DNA of 64,000 nt from positions 124,001 through 188,000 of the forward strand of contig NZ_FNUJ01000014.1 of assembly GCF_900107925.1 (NCBI RefSeq), given 5' to 3'. Numbering within the stretch: the first letter of the stretch is position 1; every line of letters starts with the position of its first letter. Both the position numbers and the translations under genes were made by a program. The notes beneath the pieces were generated by a model. It had not been told where the DNA came from. It did no database searches and worked only from the letters and a program-made list of their open reading frames with translations. Of this stretch, positions 31,473 through 40,735 are shown piece after piece. Origin of the DNA: Amycolatopsis pretoriensis (GTDB lineage Bacteria > Actinomycetota > Actinomycetes > Mycobacteriales > Pseudonocardiaceae).

Positions 31473-33440
31473 TCAGACGGCCGTGACGGTCCACTGGTTG
31501 TTGGTGCTGCCGTTCGGGGCCCACAGGACCACGGCCGAGCCGGCCGTCATGCTGCCCGCGCCGTCGAGCGCGGTACCGGTGCCCCGGTTGACGATCTGGT
31601 AGCGGCCGTTGCCCAGCGCGGTCAACCGCCACTGCTGGTTGTCGCCGCCGGTCCACGCGGACTGCACGGCGTTGACGCCGTTGCCCGTCCGGCCGCCGCT
31701 GTCGGCGACCAGGCCGTTGGTGCGGTTGACGATCCGGTGGTAGCCGGTGCCCAGGTCGGCCAGCTGCCAGTGCAGGTTCGTGGAACCGTCGTACGACCAC
31801 TGCTTGAGCACCGACCCGGCCGCGACGCTCCCGCCGCTGTCGAGCACGAGACCGGTCGTCACGTTGGCGATCCGCACCCAGCTCGTCGGGACCGGGCCGG
31901 AGCCCAGGGACGGGATCTGGCCGGAGAACGTCAGCTTCACCACGTACGCCGGGGCGCTGAACGGCGTCGACGGCAGCCGGATGTGCAGCCCGGAGCCGTC
32001 CTGGGTGCGGTCGGGCAGGTCGGTGTACGACCCGGCCGTGGAACTGAGCAGCTGCACCGACTTCAGCGAGGCGAGGTTGATCCGGCCCGAGCCGAGCGTG
32101 GTGATGTCCAGCGTGCCGCCCGGCCAGCCCATGACCGTGGCGTAGAGGACGGTGTTGTCCTTGCCGCGGGTGAACCGGATGTCGCGGCTGGTGCCCTCGC
32201 GCGGCGTCGTGAACGATCCGCCGCCCATCTGCGTCGGGCCCTCGCCGTAGGCCGACCACGCGCGGGTGGCGTAGATCGACTCGCCGAAGCGGCCGAGGTA
32301 GTCGCCGATGCCGAGCAGGATCGTCCGCTGTCCCGACGGGATGGTGCCGTCGGCCGTCGGCGCGATGTTGAGCAGGATGGTGCCGTTCTTGCTGACGCGG
32401 TCGATCAGCGAGTGCAACATCGCCTTCATCGAGTAGTAGCCGATGCCGGTCGTGTAGCACCAGCTGGACGAGGAGATGCTGTCGTCGGTCAGCCAGTACG
32501 GGTTCTGGATGTCGCCCGGACCGCCGCGTTCGAAGTCGAAGACCTCGCCCCGGTTGTTCAAGCCGTCCTTGTAGGTCGCGACGACGTCCTTGTTCCACGC
32601 GACGGCCTTGTTGTAGTAGTACGAAAGGAAGTTCAGTCGGCGGGACTCGTCGACGCGGGGCAGGTTGAAGTCCTGCCACAGCAGATCCGGCTGATAGCCG
32701 TCGATCACCTCGGCCAGCTTGTCGTACCAGAGCTGGTTTTCCGCCGCCGAGCCCAGCTGGCCGTACAGCTTGCGCAGGCTCGCGTCCGACTGCGCGGGCA
32801 CGTGGTCGTAGTAGCCGGTGAAGTGGTAGGCGTGGTGCAGCGACACCATGAACTTCAGGCCCCGGGCGCGGATCGCGTCGGCGTGCAGCCGCACCAGGTC
32901 CAGCCGCGGCCCCTTGGCGACCGAGTTCCATTCGTTGACGGCGCTGTTCCACCCCGAGAAGCCGTCGTGGTGCTCGGCGACCGGCCCGGCGAACTTCGCG
33001 CCGGCGTCGGCGAACAGCTGCGCCCACTCGGCCGGGTCGAAGTTCCCGCCCGCGGACTTGAGCTTGGGCGCGAACTGCACCCAGTTGCCCGCCTTGTCCC
33101 GGGCCCCGTTGACGAAGTTGTGGTACGGCCACGCCGAAGGGTCGCCGTACACGGCCTTGTGGTGGTTGTTCTCGCTCGACCCGCTGACGTACATGTTCCG
33201 CGGGTACCACTCGTTGCCGAACGCGGGGACACTGAAGACGCCCCAGTGGAAGTAGATGCCGAACTTGGCGTCGGAGAACCACTCCGCGGCGGGCGGGTGC
33301 TGGTCGACCGACGCCCAGGTGGGCGTGTAGCTGCCCGGTCCGGCGGTGGCCGACGCGATCCCGCCGCGCAGGAGCCCGGCCGTCGCCGCGCCGCTCACGG
33401 TGATCAGACCCAGCATGGCGCGGCGGCTGAACTCGGGCAT
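31473..33440 (-). CDS. secreted GH29 alpha-L-fucosidase with C-terminal ricin-like module
   Basis: A 655-residue enzyme with a Tat-like signal (FSRRAMLGLITVSGAATAGL). The GH29 barrel starts at AEWFSDAKFGIYFHWGVFSV; AEHHDGFSGWNS and LLWQDFNLP (nucleophile Asp257) are family motifs, and NGTILLNIAPTADGTIPSGQ closes the barrel. A small beta-domain and a ricin-like trefoil (about 520-655; STNLHW, DNQQW, TNNQW) follow. It cleaves terminal fucose from xyloglucan or glycans. First gene of the minus-strand operon, behind the GTTAGCGCTAAC operator 30 bases upstream. Confidence 0.93.
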   Translation of the reverse strand: MPEFSRRAMLGLITVSGAATAGLLRGGIASATAGPGSYTPTWASVDQHPPAAEWFSDAKFGIYFHWGVFSVPAFGNEWYPRNMYVSGSSENNHHKAVYGDPSAWPYHNFVNGARDKAGNWVQFAPKLKSAGGNFDPAEWAQLFADAGAKFAGPVAEHHDGFSGWNSAVNEWNSVAKGPRLDLVRLHADAIRARGLKFMVSLHHAYHFTGYYDHVPAQSDASLRKLYGQLGSAAENQLWYDKLAEVIDGYQPDLLWQDFNLPRVDESRRLNFLSYYYNKAVAWNKDVVATYKDGLNNRGEVFDFERGGPGDIQNPYWLTDDSISSSSWCYTTGIGYYSMKAMLHSLIDRVSKNGTILLNIAPTADGTIPSGQRTILLGIGDYLGRFGESIYATRAWSAYGEGPTQMGGGSFTTPREGTSRDIRFTRGKDNTVLYATVMGWPGGTLDITTLGSGRINLASLKSVQLLSSTAGSYTDLPDRTQDGSGLHIRLPSTPFSAPAYVVKLTFSGQIPSLGSGPVPTSWVRIANVTTGLVLDSGGSVAAGSVLKQWSYDGSTNLHWQLADLGTGYHRIVNRTNGLVADSGGRTGNGVNAVQSAWTGGDNQQWRLTALGNGRYQIVNRGTGTALDGAGSMTAGSAVVLWAPNGSTNNQWTVTAV

Positions 33441-33469
33441 GGCGGGAAGCCTCCTCGGAGCCGGATTGA

Positions 33470-33481
33470 GTTAGCGCTAAC
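33470..33481. promoter_or_regulatory. LacI-type operator GTTAGCGCTAAC
   Basis: A perfect 12-bp palindrome with central CG, the usual form of LacI-family operators, 30 bases upstream of the fucosidase start and between divergent glycosidase operons. A near-copy lies at 40736-40747 before the esterase-lacI operon. Confidence 0.8.
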
Positions 33482-33580
33482 ACACTCTGTTTAGGCTCGG
33501 GCGCTACGGCGGGTCAAGCTTTGCCTGCGCGGGAAAACGAGGAATGCGGCGAACTCCCAGCGTGCACCCGCTCGCACGAC

Positions 33581-33601
33581 GTGAAACTTTCATGCGTTGC
33601 G
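33581..33601 (+). promoter_or_regulatory. conserved element upstream of the GH43 gene, copy 1
   Basis: CGTGAAACTTTCATGCGTTG plus one C; it contains the perfect 11-bp palindrome TGAAACTTTCA at 33583-33593. A copy with two mismatches over 21 bases lies at 41275-41295 before the SGNH esterase. It ends 94 bases before the GH43 start. The palindrome resembles the CGAAACTTTCG element reported for Streptomyces xylanase promoters. Confidence 0.6.
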
Positions 33602-33695
33602 ACGAATGCTTGTGAGCGTGAACATCAGCGTGCCAGACTGCTCCCCGCCTGGCCTCGGAGCGCGAGCAACGGTGACCACAACCGAAGGAGCACCC

Positions 33696-35045
33696 GTGAA
33701 AGTCGTCACCCTCGTCGTCGCGGTGCTGTGCGCGCTCGGGCTCTTCCCGGCCGCGGCCGTGGCGGACAACCCGATCGTCCAGACCATCTACACCGCCGAT
33801 CCCGCGCCGCTGGTGTACAACGGCCGCGTCTACCTCTACACCGGCCACGACGAAGACGCCTCGACGTACTTCACCATGAAGGAATGGCGGGTGTGGTCGT
33901 CGGCGGACATGGTGAACTGGACCGACCACGGCTCGCCGTTGAACCTCGCGAGCTTCAGCTGGGCGAGCGCCAACGCCTGGGCGGGCCAGACCGTCTACCG
34001 GAACGGCAAGTTCTACTGGTACGTCCCGATGACGGTCCGGGCGACCGGCGCGATGGGCATCGGCGTGGCCGTGGCGGACAGCCCCACCGGGCCGTTCCAC
34101 GACGCCCTCGGGCACCCGCTCGTCGCCAACGGCGAGTTCGACCCCACGGTGTTCGTCGACGACGACGGGCAGGCTTACCTGTACTGGGGCAATCCGCACC
34201 TGTGGTACGTGAAGCTGAACGCCGACATGATCTCCTACTCCGGCGGGGTGAACCAGATCCCCCTTACCACCGCCGGGTTCGGCACGCGCACGGGAGACGC
34301 CAACCGGCCGACGCTGTTCGAGGAAGGCCCCTGGGTCTACAAGCGCAACGGCTTGTACTACAACGTTTTCGCGGCGAAGTGCTGCTCCGAGTTCATCGGT
34401 TACTCGACCGCGCCCGGTCCGACCGGGCCGTGGACCTACCGCGGGACGGTCATGCCCACCCAGGGCAGCAGCTTCACCAACCACCCGGGCGTGATCGACT
34501 TCAACGGCAACTCCTACTTCTTCTACCACAACGGCGCCTTGCCGGGCGGCGGTGGCTACACGCGCTCGGTGGCCGTGGAGAAGTTCACCTACAACGCCGA
34601 CGGCTCCATCCCGACGATCACTATGACCAGCACGGGCGCGCCGCAGGTCGGCACGTTGAACCCGTACTCGCGGCAAGAGGCCGAGACGATCGCCTGGGAG
34701 TCCGGCGTCGAGACCGAGCCGTCCACCGAGGGCGGGATGAACGTCGGCTACCTCGAGAACGGGGACTGGATCAAGGTCAAGGGTGCCGCTTTCGGTTCCG
34801 GCGCCCGGTCCTTCACCGCGCGAGTCGCTTCCGCGGCGGCCGGCGGGCGGATCGAGCTGCGGCTCGACAGCACCGGCGGCACCCTGGCCGGCACCTGCAC
34901 CGTCGGGGGCACCGGTGGCTGGCAGACCTGGACGAGCGTGTCCTGCCCGGTCACCGGCGCCACCGGGACCCACGACCTGTACCTCCGGTTCACCGGCGGC
35001 AGCGGCTACCTGTTCAACGTGAACTGGTGGCAGTTCGCGGCCTGA
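33696..35045 (+). CDS. secreted GH43 glycosidase with CBM6
   Basis: A 449-residue secreted enzyme. Signal peptide about 1-23. Five-bladed propeller GH43 domain (about 25-320): base Asp35 in YTADPAPLVYNGRVYLYTGH, pKa-modulating Asp149 in EFDPTVFVDDDGQAYLYWG, acid Glu210 in LFEEGPWVYKRNGLYYN. A CBM6-type beta-sandwich (about 325-449; YSRQEAETIAWESGVETE, GYLENGDWIKV) binds xylan or related chains. Likely xylosidase or arabinofuranosidase. The GTG at 33696 after GAAGGAG starts the signal peptide. First gene of an operon with the GH27 enzyme (22-bp gap), divergent from the fucosidase operon. Confidence 0.93.
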   Translation: MKVVTLVVAVLCALGLFPAAAVADNPIVQTIYTADPAPLVYNGRVYLYTGHDEDASTYFTMKEWRVWSSADMVNWTDHGSPLNLASFSWASANAWAGQTVYRNGKFYWYVPMTVRATGAMGIGVAVADSPTGPFHDALGHPLVANGEFDPTVFVDDDGQAYLYWGNPHLWYVKLNADMISYSGGVNQIPLTTAGFGTRTGDANRPTLFEEGPWVYKRNGLYYNVFAAKCCSEFIGYSTAPGPTGPWTYRGTVMPTQGSSFTNHPGVIDFNGNSYFFYHNGALPGGGGYTRSVAVEKFTYNADGSIPTITMTSTGAPQVGTLNPYSRQEAETIAWESGVETEPSTEGGMNVGYLENGDWIKVKGAAFGSGARSFTARVASAAAGGRIELRLDSTGGTLAGTCTVGGTGGWQTWTSVSCPVTGATGTHDLYLRFTGGSGYLFNVNWWQFAA

Positions 35046-35067
35046 CGACTCCCGGAAAGGGGCGACG

Positions 35068-36681
35068 ATGCCCGTTCGACCGCGCCACCTGCTCACCGCC
35101 GCGGCCACCGCGCTGGCCGTGCTCACCGTGCCACCGGCCGCCGCGGCCGCGCCCGGCAGCCCGGCGCTCACCCCGCCGCTGGGCTGGAACAGCTGGAACA
35201 GCTTCGGCTGCGGCGTCACCGAAACCGCGATCCGCCAAGCGGCCGACGCGATGGTCTCGTCCGGGATGAAGGACGCGGGCTACCAGTACGTCGTCGTCGA
35301 CGACTGCTGGTTCGACCCGCAACGCGACTCCCAGGGCGCGCTGCGCGCCAACGCGTCGAAGTTCCCGAGCGGCATGAAGGCCCTGGGCGACTACATCCAC
35401 GGCCGCGGCCTGAAGTTCGGCATCTACCAGGTGCCGACCGACCGCACCTGCGCCCAGCGCACCGGCACCTACCCCGGCTCGACCGGCAGCGCGGGGCACG
35501 AGGTCCAGGACGCCGGCACGTTCGCGTCCTGGGGCGTGGACTACCTCAAGTACGACTGGTGCTCCCCCGCCGGCTCCCGCGACGAGCAGGTCGCCCGGTT
35601 CACGGTGATGCGCGACGCGCTGCGCGCCACCGGCCGCCCGATCGTCTACAGCATCAACCCCAACAGCTACCACGCCATCACCGGCGACAAGTACGACTGG
35701 GGTCAGGTCGCCGATCTCTGGCGCACCACCGAGGACCTCCTCGACATCTGGCAGAACGGCAACACCAACAGCTACCCGATGGGGGTGGGCAACGTCCTCG
35801 ACGTCACCGCCCCGCTGGCCGCGCAGGCCGGGCCGGGGCACTGGAACGACCCGGACATGCTCGTGGTCGGGCGGCCCGGGTTGACGCTGACCGAGTCCCG
35901 CGCCCACTTCGCCCTGTGGGCCCTCATGGCCGCGCCGCTGATGGCGGGCAACGACATCCGCACGATGTCGGCCGACATCGGCGCGGTGCTGCGGAACCCG
36001 CGGCTGCTGGCGGTCGACCAGGACCGGCTCGGCGCGGGTGGCCGCCGGGTGCGTGACGACGGCGCCGTCGAGGTCTTCGCCAAGCCGCTGGCCGACGGAT
36101 CGGTGGCGGTCGGGCTGCTCAACCGCGGGAGCGGGACGACCACTGTCAGCACGACCGCGGCGCAGGCCGGGCTCGCCGGCACGGCGTTCACCCTGACCGA
36201 CCTGTGGACCGGCGCGACGTCCTCGACCGGCGGGGCGATCAGCGCGAGCGTGCCCGCGCACGGCGTCGCGGCGTACCGGGTGTCCGGCGGTTCCCCGCTC
36301 GCGGCCACGACGTCCCGGCTGCGCGGCGCGGGGTCCGGCCGTTGTCTCGACGTCGACAACGCCTCGACGGCGGCCGGCGCGGGCACGTTGCTGTGGGACT
36401 GCCAAACCGCGGCGAACCAGCTGTGGACCACCTGGGGTAACGGCGAAATCCGCGTGTTCGGCGACAAGTGCCTCGACGGCACGACCAGCGGCGCCGAGGT
36501 GACGAGCAGGCCGTGCACCGGGCAGGACAACCAGAAGTGGACGTTCGCCCAGGACGGCTCGATCCGCGGTGTCCATTCCGGACTGTGCCTCGACGCCGAA
36601 GGAGCGAGCACCGCCAACGGGACGCACGCGATCCTCTGGGCCTGCAACGGTCAACCCAACCAGCGCTGGGGACGCGCCTGA
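35068..36681 (+). CDS. secreted GH27 alpha-galactosidase with C-terminal ricin B lectin module
   Basis: A 537-residue secreted enzyme. Signal peptide about 1-28. GH27 barrel (about 33-310): TPPLGWNSWNSFGCGV, YQYVVVDDCWFDPQRDSQG, nucleophile Asp163 in LKYDWCS, WRTTEDLLDIWQN carrying the likely acid Asp, and WNDPDMLVVG. A C-terminal beta-sandwich (about 310-405) and a ricin trefoil (about 410-537; ANQLW, DNQKW, PNQRW) follow. It releases galactose from galactomannan, raffinose-type sugars or side chains. Second gene after GH43; terminates at a long hairpin. Confidence 0.94.
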   Translation: MPVRPRHLLTAAATALAVLTVPPAAAAAPGSPALTPPLGWNSWNSFGCGVTETAIRQAADAMVSSGMKDAGYQYVVVDDCWFDPQRDSQGALRANASKFPSGMKALGDYIHGRGLKFGIYQVPTDRTCAQRTGTYPGSTGSAGHEVQDAGTFASWGVDYLKYDWCSPAGSRDEQVARFTVMRDALRATGRPIVYSINPNSYHAITGDKYDWGQVADLWRTTEDLLDIWQNGNTNSYPMGVGNVLDVTAPLAAQAGPGHWNDPDMLVVGRPGLTLTESRAHFALWALMAAPLMAGNDIRTMSADIGAVLRNPRLLAVDQDRLGAGGRRVRDDGAVEVFAKPLADGSVAVGLLNRGSGTTTVSTTAAQAGLAGTAFTLTDLWTGATSSTGGAISASVPAHGVAAYRVSGGSPLAATTSRLRGAGSGRCLDVDNASTAAGAGTLLWDCQTAANQLWTTWGNGEIRVFGDKCLDGTTSGAEVTSRPCTGQDNQKWTFAQDGSIRGVHSGLCLDAEGASTANGTHAILWACNGQPNQRWGRA

Positions 36682-36729
36682 CACACGACAGGCCCGGGTC
36701 GTCCGAGGACGGCCCGGGCCTGTCGTGTG
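36682..36729. terminator. bidirectional terminator hairpin
   Basis: Arms 36682-36704 and 36707-36729 are complementary over 23 bases with a single G-T wobble (outer arms CACACGACAGGCCCGGG and CCCGGGCCTGTCGTGTG). It fills the gap between the convergent GH27 and arabinofuranosidase stop codons. Confidence 0.88.
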
Positions 36730-36731
36730 GG

Positions 36732-38189
36732 TCAGCGGTAACCGGCGGCGACGATGTTCGCCTGCACCGCGTTCTCCGTCGCGTCGGACGGATAACCGGC
36801 GACCATCGCGCCTTCGTAGAACGTCCCCGCGCTCAGGTTGGCGCCGCCGCCCGGCTTGCAGCAGTCGCCGCCGCTGCCGAGCACGATCGCGCCCTGCTTC
36901 TTCATCGGGCTGTACCCGCTCGGGAGGCCGCCGTCCCACAACGTCGTCAGGCCGCCCGACTGCGCGTCGCTGCCCTTGATGGCGAACCGGGACGTCCCGT
37001 TGTTCTTCAGCACCGCCGTGACGAACTTGCCGCCGAACGCCCGCTGGTTCGGGTTCCACGTCTGGCTGCCACCGGGGTAGAGCCCCCACTCGAGGTCGGC
37101 CTGCACCCACGGGCCGGTGCCGGAGCAGCCGCCGAACCAGCACTGCTTGCCGAAGTTGAGCGCGTCCATGGCCCCGGCCGCGTCGGCCTTGCGGGTCGTC
37201 TCGCTGTTGCCGTAGTCGAAGCAGCAGCCGCTGTTGACGTGGGTCCCGCTGGTCACCATGTACATGCCCTCGGGCGCGCTGCCGGTGGGCACGCCGGTCA
37301 GGTGACCGTCGCGCCAGTAGCTGTTGCCCGGGTTGATGTACAGCGAATAGGCCTTGCTGCCGCCGACCGTGAGCGACTCCGTGGCCGCCTTCGCGGGACT
37401 GCTCTGGCTGGAGCCGGGAACCACGCTCGACCCCTGGTACCACAGGTCGTTCCCGCGCCCGGACTGGTCGTAGACCACCGTGATGACGCAGGAAGTGCCG
37501 CCGCAGAAGGAATCCTGGGCAGCCGCGTCGGCGGCACCACCCGCGGTCAGGACGCCGACGTCGCGGGTTCCGTTGTCGGACGCGCGGCGGACCTGGTACA
37601 GCTTCCCGCCGTAGGACCGGTACAGCGCGCGGACCGTGCTGTGCGCGGCGACGCACGGCGTACCACCCGACGCGTAGAGGTCGCACGGGCCCGAGCCGGT
37701 GGGCTGCGAGGTCCCGGTGGTCCACCGCTGGTTGGCCTGGCCGTGGCACGTCCACAGGATGACCGCGGTGCCGTTGGCCGTCCCGGCGCCGGTCACGTCG
37801 AGGCACAGCCCCGACTGGACGCCGGTGACCGTCCCGTCGGCGTTCTGCCGCCACTGCTGGTTCGCCCCGCCGGTGCAGGACCAGATGATCACCGCCGTCC
37901 CCGGCGCCGTCCGGTTGCCGTAGGCGTCGACGCACCGCGTCCCGCCCAACGCCCGCAGTTCACCGGCACCGGTGAACTCGAAGGCCTGGCTCGCCTGGCC
38001 GGCGCAGTCCCGGATCTCCAGCGCCGTGCCCGGTGTGTCGGCACCGCCCGCCACGGTCAGGCACCGGCCCGACGCCGCGCTCGTGAGCGGGGTCGTCGCC
38101 GCGGCCGCCGGCAGCGCGCCGGCCAGGGCGGCCGCCACCAGCACGGCCAGGACCAGGACGGCCCGCACCGGGTTGACTCGAGTGGTCAC
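36732..38189 (-). CDS. secreted AbfB-type alpha-L-arabinofuranosidase with N-terminal ricin B lectin module
   Basis: A 485-residue secreted enzyme. Signal peptide about 1-32, ricin trefoil about 33-165 (QASQAF, GANQQW, QANQRW), then the AbfB catalytic domain (about 170-485; GPCDLYASGGTPCVAAHSTV, QDSFCGGTSCVITVVYDQSG, SGCCFDYGNSETTR, GTFYEGAMVAGYPSDATENA). The catalytic part is closely related to that at 27579-29045, but the lectin is on the other side. GTG 38189 follows GAAGGAGG; the ATG 18 bases upstream lacks a site. It lies downstream of lacI on the same strand. Confidence 0.92.
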   Translation of the reverse strand: MTTRVNPVRAVLVLAVLVAAALAGALPAAAATTPLTSAASGRCLTVAGGADTPGTALEIRDCAGQASQAFEFTGAGELRALGGTRCVDAYGNRTAPGTAVIIWSCTGGANQQWRQNADGTVTGVQSGLCLDVTGAGTANGTAVILWTCHGQANQRWTTGTSQPTGSGPCDLYASGGTPCVAAHSTVRALYRSYGGKLYQVRRASDNGTRDVGVLTAGGAADAAAQDSFCGGTSCVITVVYDQSGRGNDLWYQGSSVVPGSSQSSPAKAATESLTVGGSKAYSLYINPGNSYWRDGHLTGVPTGSAPEGMYMVTSGTHVNSGCCFDYGNSETTRKADAAGAMDALNFGKQCWFGGCSGTGPWVQADLEWGLYPGGSQTWNPNQRAFGGKFVTAVLKNNGTSRFAIKGSDAQSGGLTTLWDGGLPSGYSPMKKQGAIVLGSGGDCCKPGGGANLSAGTFYEGAMVAGYPSDATENAVQANIVAAGYR

Positions 38190-38231
38190 GAATCCTCCTT
38201 CGGGCACCGCGGATCCCGCCGCGATGCGATT

Positions 38232-38243
38232 GTCGGCGCTGAC
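38232..38243. promoter_or_regulatory. possible degenerate LacI-type site
   Basis: GTCGGCGCTGAC matches GTTAGCGCTAAC at 9 of 12 positions and lies 43 bases before the arabinofuranosidase start, in the gap after lacI. In GC-rich DNA this level of match is weak evidence. Confidence 0.3.
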
Positions 38244-38257
38244 GGATCAGGGTGGAT

Positions 38258-39271
38258 TCACCCGGAAATGCGGGTGACGAGCTCGGTGTCGAGCACCGCG
38301 CGGCGCGGCCCGTCCGAACCGCCGAGCATCGCCAGCAGTTCGGCCGTCATCCGCGCGCCCATCTCTTCGATCGGCTGGCGCACCGTCGTCAGCGGCGGCT
38401 CCGTGCGCCGGCCGATCGGCAGGTCGTCGAACCCGATGACGGCCACGTCCCCGGGCACCCGCCGCCCCGCCCGGCGCAGGGCCCGCAACGCGCCGACCGC
38501 CATCATGTCCGACGCGGCGAAGATCGCGTCGACGTTCGGCCGGCGGTCGAGCAGACGCGCGGTGGCGTGCTCACCGGACGCCTGCCCGAAGTCCCCGAAG
38601 ACGACCAGGCCGCGGTCGCCGTGCCCGGCACCCGCCACCGCCTGCCGGTAGCCGAGCAGCCGGTCCACCCCGGCGGTCATGTCCTGCGGCCCGGCGATGG
38701 TCGCCACCGTCCGCCGCCCCGCGTCGAGGAAGCGCTGGGTGGCCCGCCTCGCGCCACCCCGGTTGTCCACGTCGACGTAGGAGAAGCGGCCGCAGACCGG
38801 CCGGCCGCCGAACACCACCGGAATGCCGAGCCAGCCCAGGTCGAGCGGCCGGCGCCCGTGCATCCCGATGACGAGCGCGCCGTCGACGTGCCCGCCGTCG
38901 AGGTACCGCACCACCGGCGTCTGGTAGTTCTCCGTCGCCGGCACGGTGATCAGCACCAGCTGCAGCCCGACCTCGTTCAGCGCCTTGCCGGCCCCGGCCG
39001 CGACGCGGGCGAAGTACGGGTCGCCGAACAGCCGCGGCACCTCCTCGCACACCACCAGCGCCACCGAGCCGGTCGGCCCGGTCGCCGCCCGCGCGGCCCG
39101 CTGGCGGGCGTAGCCCAGCGCCGACATCGCCGACTCGACCTGCTCGCGCGTTTTCGGCCGCACCCGGGCGAAGCCGTTGAGCACGCGGGACGCGGTGGCG
39201 GTCGACACCCCGGCCGCCCGGGCCACATCGGCCAGGGTCGGACGGAGTTCGGGTGACTCGGCGACGGACAC
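38258..39271 (-). CDS. LacI-family transcriptional regulator of the glycosidase cluster
   Basis: A 337-residue LacI repressor. The N-terminal HTH with hinge reads TLADVARAAGVSTATASRVL and ARVRPKTREQVESAMSALGY; the periplasmic-binding-protein-like effector domain (about 65-337) has VALVVCEEVPRLFGDPYFAR, AIFAASDMMAVGALRALRRA and VAVIGFDDLPIGRRTEPPLT. The effector should be a sugar released by the neighbouring enzymes (arabinose, xylose, galactose or a short oligosaccharide). GTG start. It lies 52 bases behind the esterase, probably in one operon under the 40736 operator, which would give autoregulation. Confidence 0.93.
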   Translation of the reverse strand: MSVAESPELRPTLADVARAAGVSTATASRVLNGFARVRPKTREQVESAMSALGYARQRAARAATGPTGSVALVVCEEVPRLFGDPYFARVAAGAGKALNEVGLQLVLITVPATENYQTPVVRYLDGGHVDGALVIGMHGRRPLDLGWLGIPVVFGGRPVCGRFSYVDVDNRGGARRATQRFLDAGRRTVATIAGPQDMTAGVDRLLGYRQAVAGAGHGDRGLVVFGDFGQASGEHATARLLDRRPNVDAIFAASDMMAVGALRALRRAGRRVPGDVAVIGFDDLPIGRRTEPPLTTVRQPIEEMGARMTAELLAMLGGSDGPRRAVLDTELVTRISG

Positions 39272-39323
39272 GTCAGCTCTCCCAAGACGTCGTTGTCTTC
39301 ACGGGCTCGCTCGAAGCCGCGGC

Positions 39324-40682
39324 TCAGGCGCGCTGGACCCGGAACCGCTGGTTGGCGGCACCGGTGGACGTCCACTGGGACACCCGTGCGCCGTCGGCGG
39401 CCGAGGCTTCCCAGACGTCCATCGCCAGGCCGCTCAGCCGGTTGACCAGGCTGACCACCCCGCCGCCCTGGTCGGTGACCCGCCACTGCTGCGCCGGAGC
39501 CCCCGAATCGGGTTGCTGGCTGACGACCGCGCCGGCGGCGGACCCGGCCACCTGGAGCACCAGGCCGCTGTGCCGGGCCCGGACGCGGTAGTAGCCGGCA
39601 CCGGAGTCCAGGAAGTCGAACTGCTGGTTCTGCCCGCCGGTGGCCGTCCACTGCTGCAGCGCGGCCCCGGCGGCGGTCGAGACACCGCTGATGTCCAGGA
39701 GCTTCCCGCTGTGTTCGGCGACCAGGGTGTAGTTCACGCCGACCTGCACCGGCGTCCCGGACGGCGGGGTCGGCGAATCGAACTGCGTGAGGAACTTCCA
39801 CACCTCGCCCGAGGTCCAGGTCTGCCAGCCGCTGCAGGCGCACCCGTCGCGCGGCCCGGGGTCGTGGCCGCCGTCGAACGCGGCCCAGACCACCGGGTAG
39901 CCGGCCCGGCAGCCGGAGTAGGCGGTGACGACGTGGGTCCGGCTGCCGCTCGCGGGCTCCGGCGGGTTCTGCGGGGTGCACCCGTTGTTCCGGACGAACT
40001 GGTCGCGCAGCGAACGCCCGGACGCGATGGGCAGGACGGTGTCCCCGATGCCGTGCATCCCGATGTACGCGACCGCCTGGGTCCCGCCGCTGCAGCCGCT
40101 GAGGTTGGCCCCGGAGTAGACGGCGACCGCGCGGAAGACCGCCGGCCGGGCGCACGCGAGCGCGTAACTCATCGCGCCGCCGTAGCTGAACCCGCCGGCG
40201 AACACCTGCGAGGTGTCGACGCACAACGCCGTCTCGAGCTGCCGCAGAAGGTCGTCGACGAAGGTGACGTCCTGGCCGCCGGGGTTGGCCCAGCCGTTGC
40301 CGTTGCCTTGGGGCGCCACGAAGATCGTGGTGTTGCCCGCGCTGTCCGCGAGCCGCCGGAGCCCGTAGTAGGACCAGTTGTAGCCGTCGGTCCCGCCCGA
40401 GTCGACGTCGGCGGCCGTGCCGCCGCGCCAGTGCAGTCCGACGAACAGCCGGTACGGGTGGGAGCTGTCGTAGTTCGCCGGCACTCGCAGGAGATAGCCG
40501 CGGTTCTGGCCGCCGCTGGAGATCGTGTGGCTGCCGCTCGCCAGCCCGGGGGCCTGGCCGCAGCCCGCGGTGCCCACCGACGGCCGGGGCGCTTCGGGAG
40601 CGGCGGCGTGCGCGGTGCCGATCCCGGGCGTCGTCAGCAGCGCCCCGATCGCGGCGGACGCGAGCAGACGTCTGAACCTCAT
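39324..40682 (-). CDS. secreted feruloyl-esterase/PHB-depolymerase-like hydrolase with ricin-like module
   Basis: A 452-residue secreted esterase. Signal peptide about 1-27. Esterase_phd-type alpha/beta hydrolase (about 40-310): YLLRVPANYDSSHPYRLFVG, TTIFVAPQGNGNGWANPGGQ, nucleophile Ser in AGGFSYGGAMSYALAC, and a late His in WAAFDGGHDPGP. A ricin-like trefoil (about 320-452; QNQQF, PAQQW, ANQRF) follows. By analogy it removes ferulate or other acyl groups from hemicellulose; true PHB depolymerase activity is less likely in this context. The shorter ATG start at 40682 begins the signal peptide. Confidence 0.88.
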   Translation of the reverse strand: MRFRRLLASAAIGALLTTPGIGTAHAAAPEAPRPSVGTAGCGQAPGLASGSHTISSGGQNRGYLLRVPANYDSSHPYRLFVGLHWRGGTAADVDSGGTDGYNWSYYGLRRLADSAGNTTIFVAPQGNGNGWANPGGQDVTFVDDLLRQLETALCVDTSQVFAGGFSYGGAMSYALACARPAVFRAVAVYSGANLSGCSGGTQAVAYIGMHGIGDTVLPIASGRSLRDQFVRNNGCTPQNPPEPASGSRTHVVTAYSGCRAGYPVVWAAFDGGHDPGPRDGCACSGWQTWTSGEVWKFLTQFDSPTPPSGTPVQVGVNYTLVAEHSGKLLDISGVSTAAGAALQQWTATGGQNQQFDFLDSGAGYYRVRARHSGLVLQVAGSAAGAVVSQQPDSGAPAQQWRVTDQGGGVVSLVNRLSGLAMDVWEASAADGARVSQWTSTGAANQRFRVQRA

Positions 40683-40735
40683 CGTGTGGCTCCTTCCACC
40701 GGTCGAGCCCGGCACGGTTCACCGGGGGGCCCAGT

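Noticed and set aside
39324..40682. True poly(3-hydroxybutyrate) depolymerase
   Set aside because: The fold matches, but the glycosidase context and the ricin-like module favour a feruloyl-esterase role.
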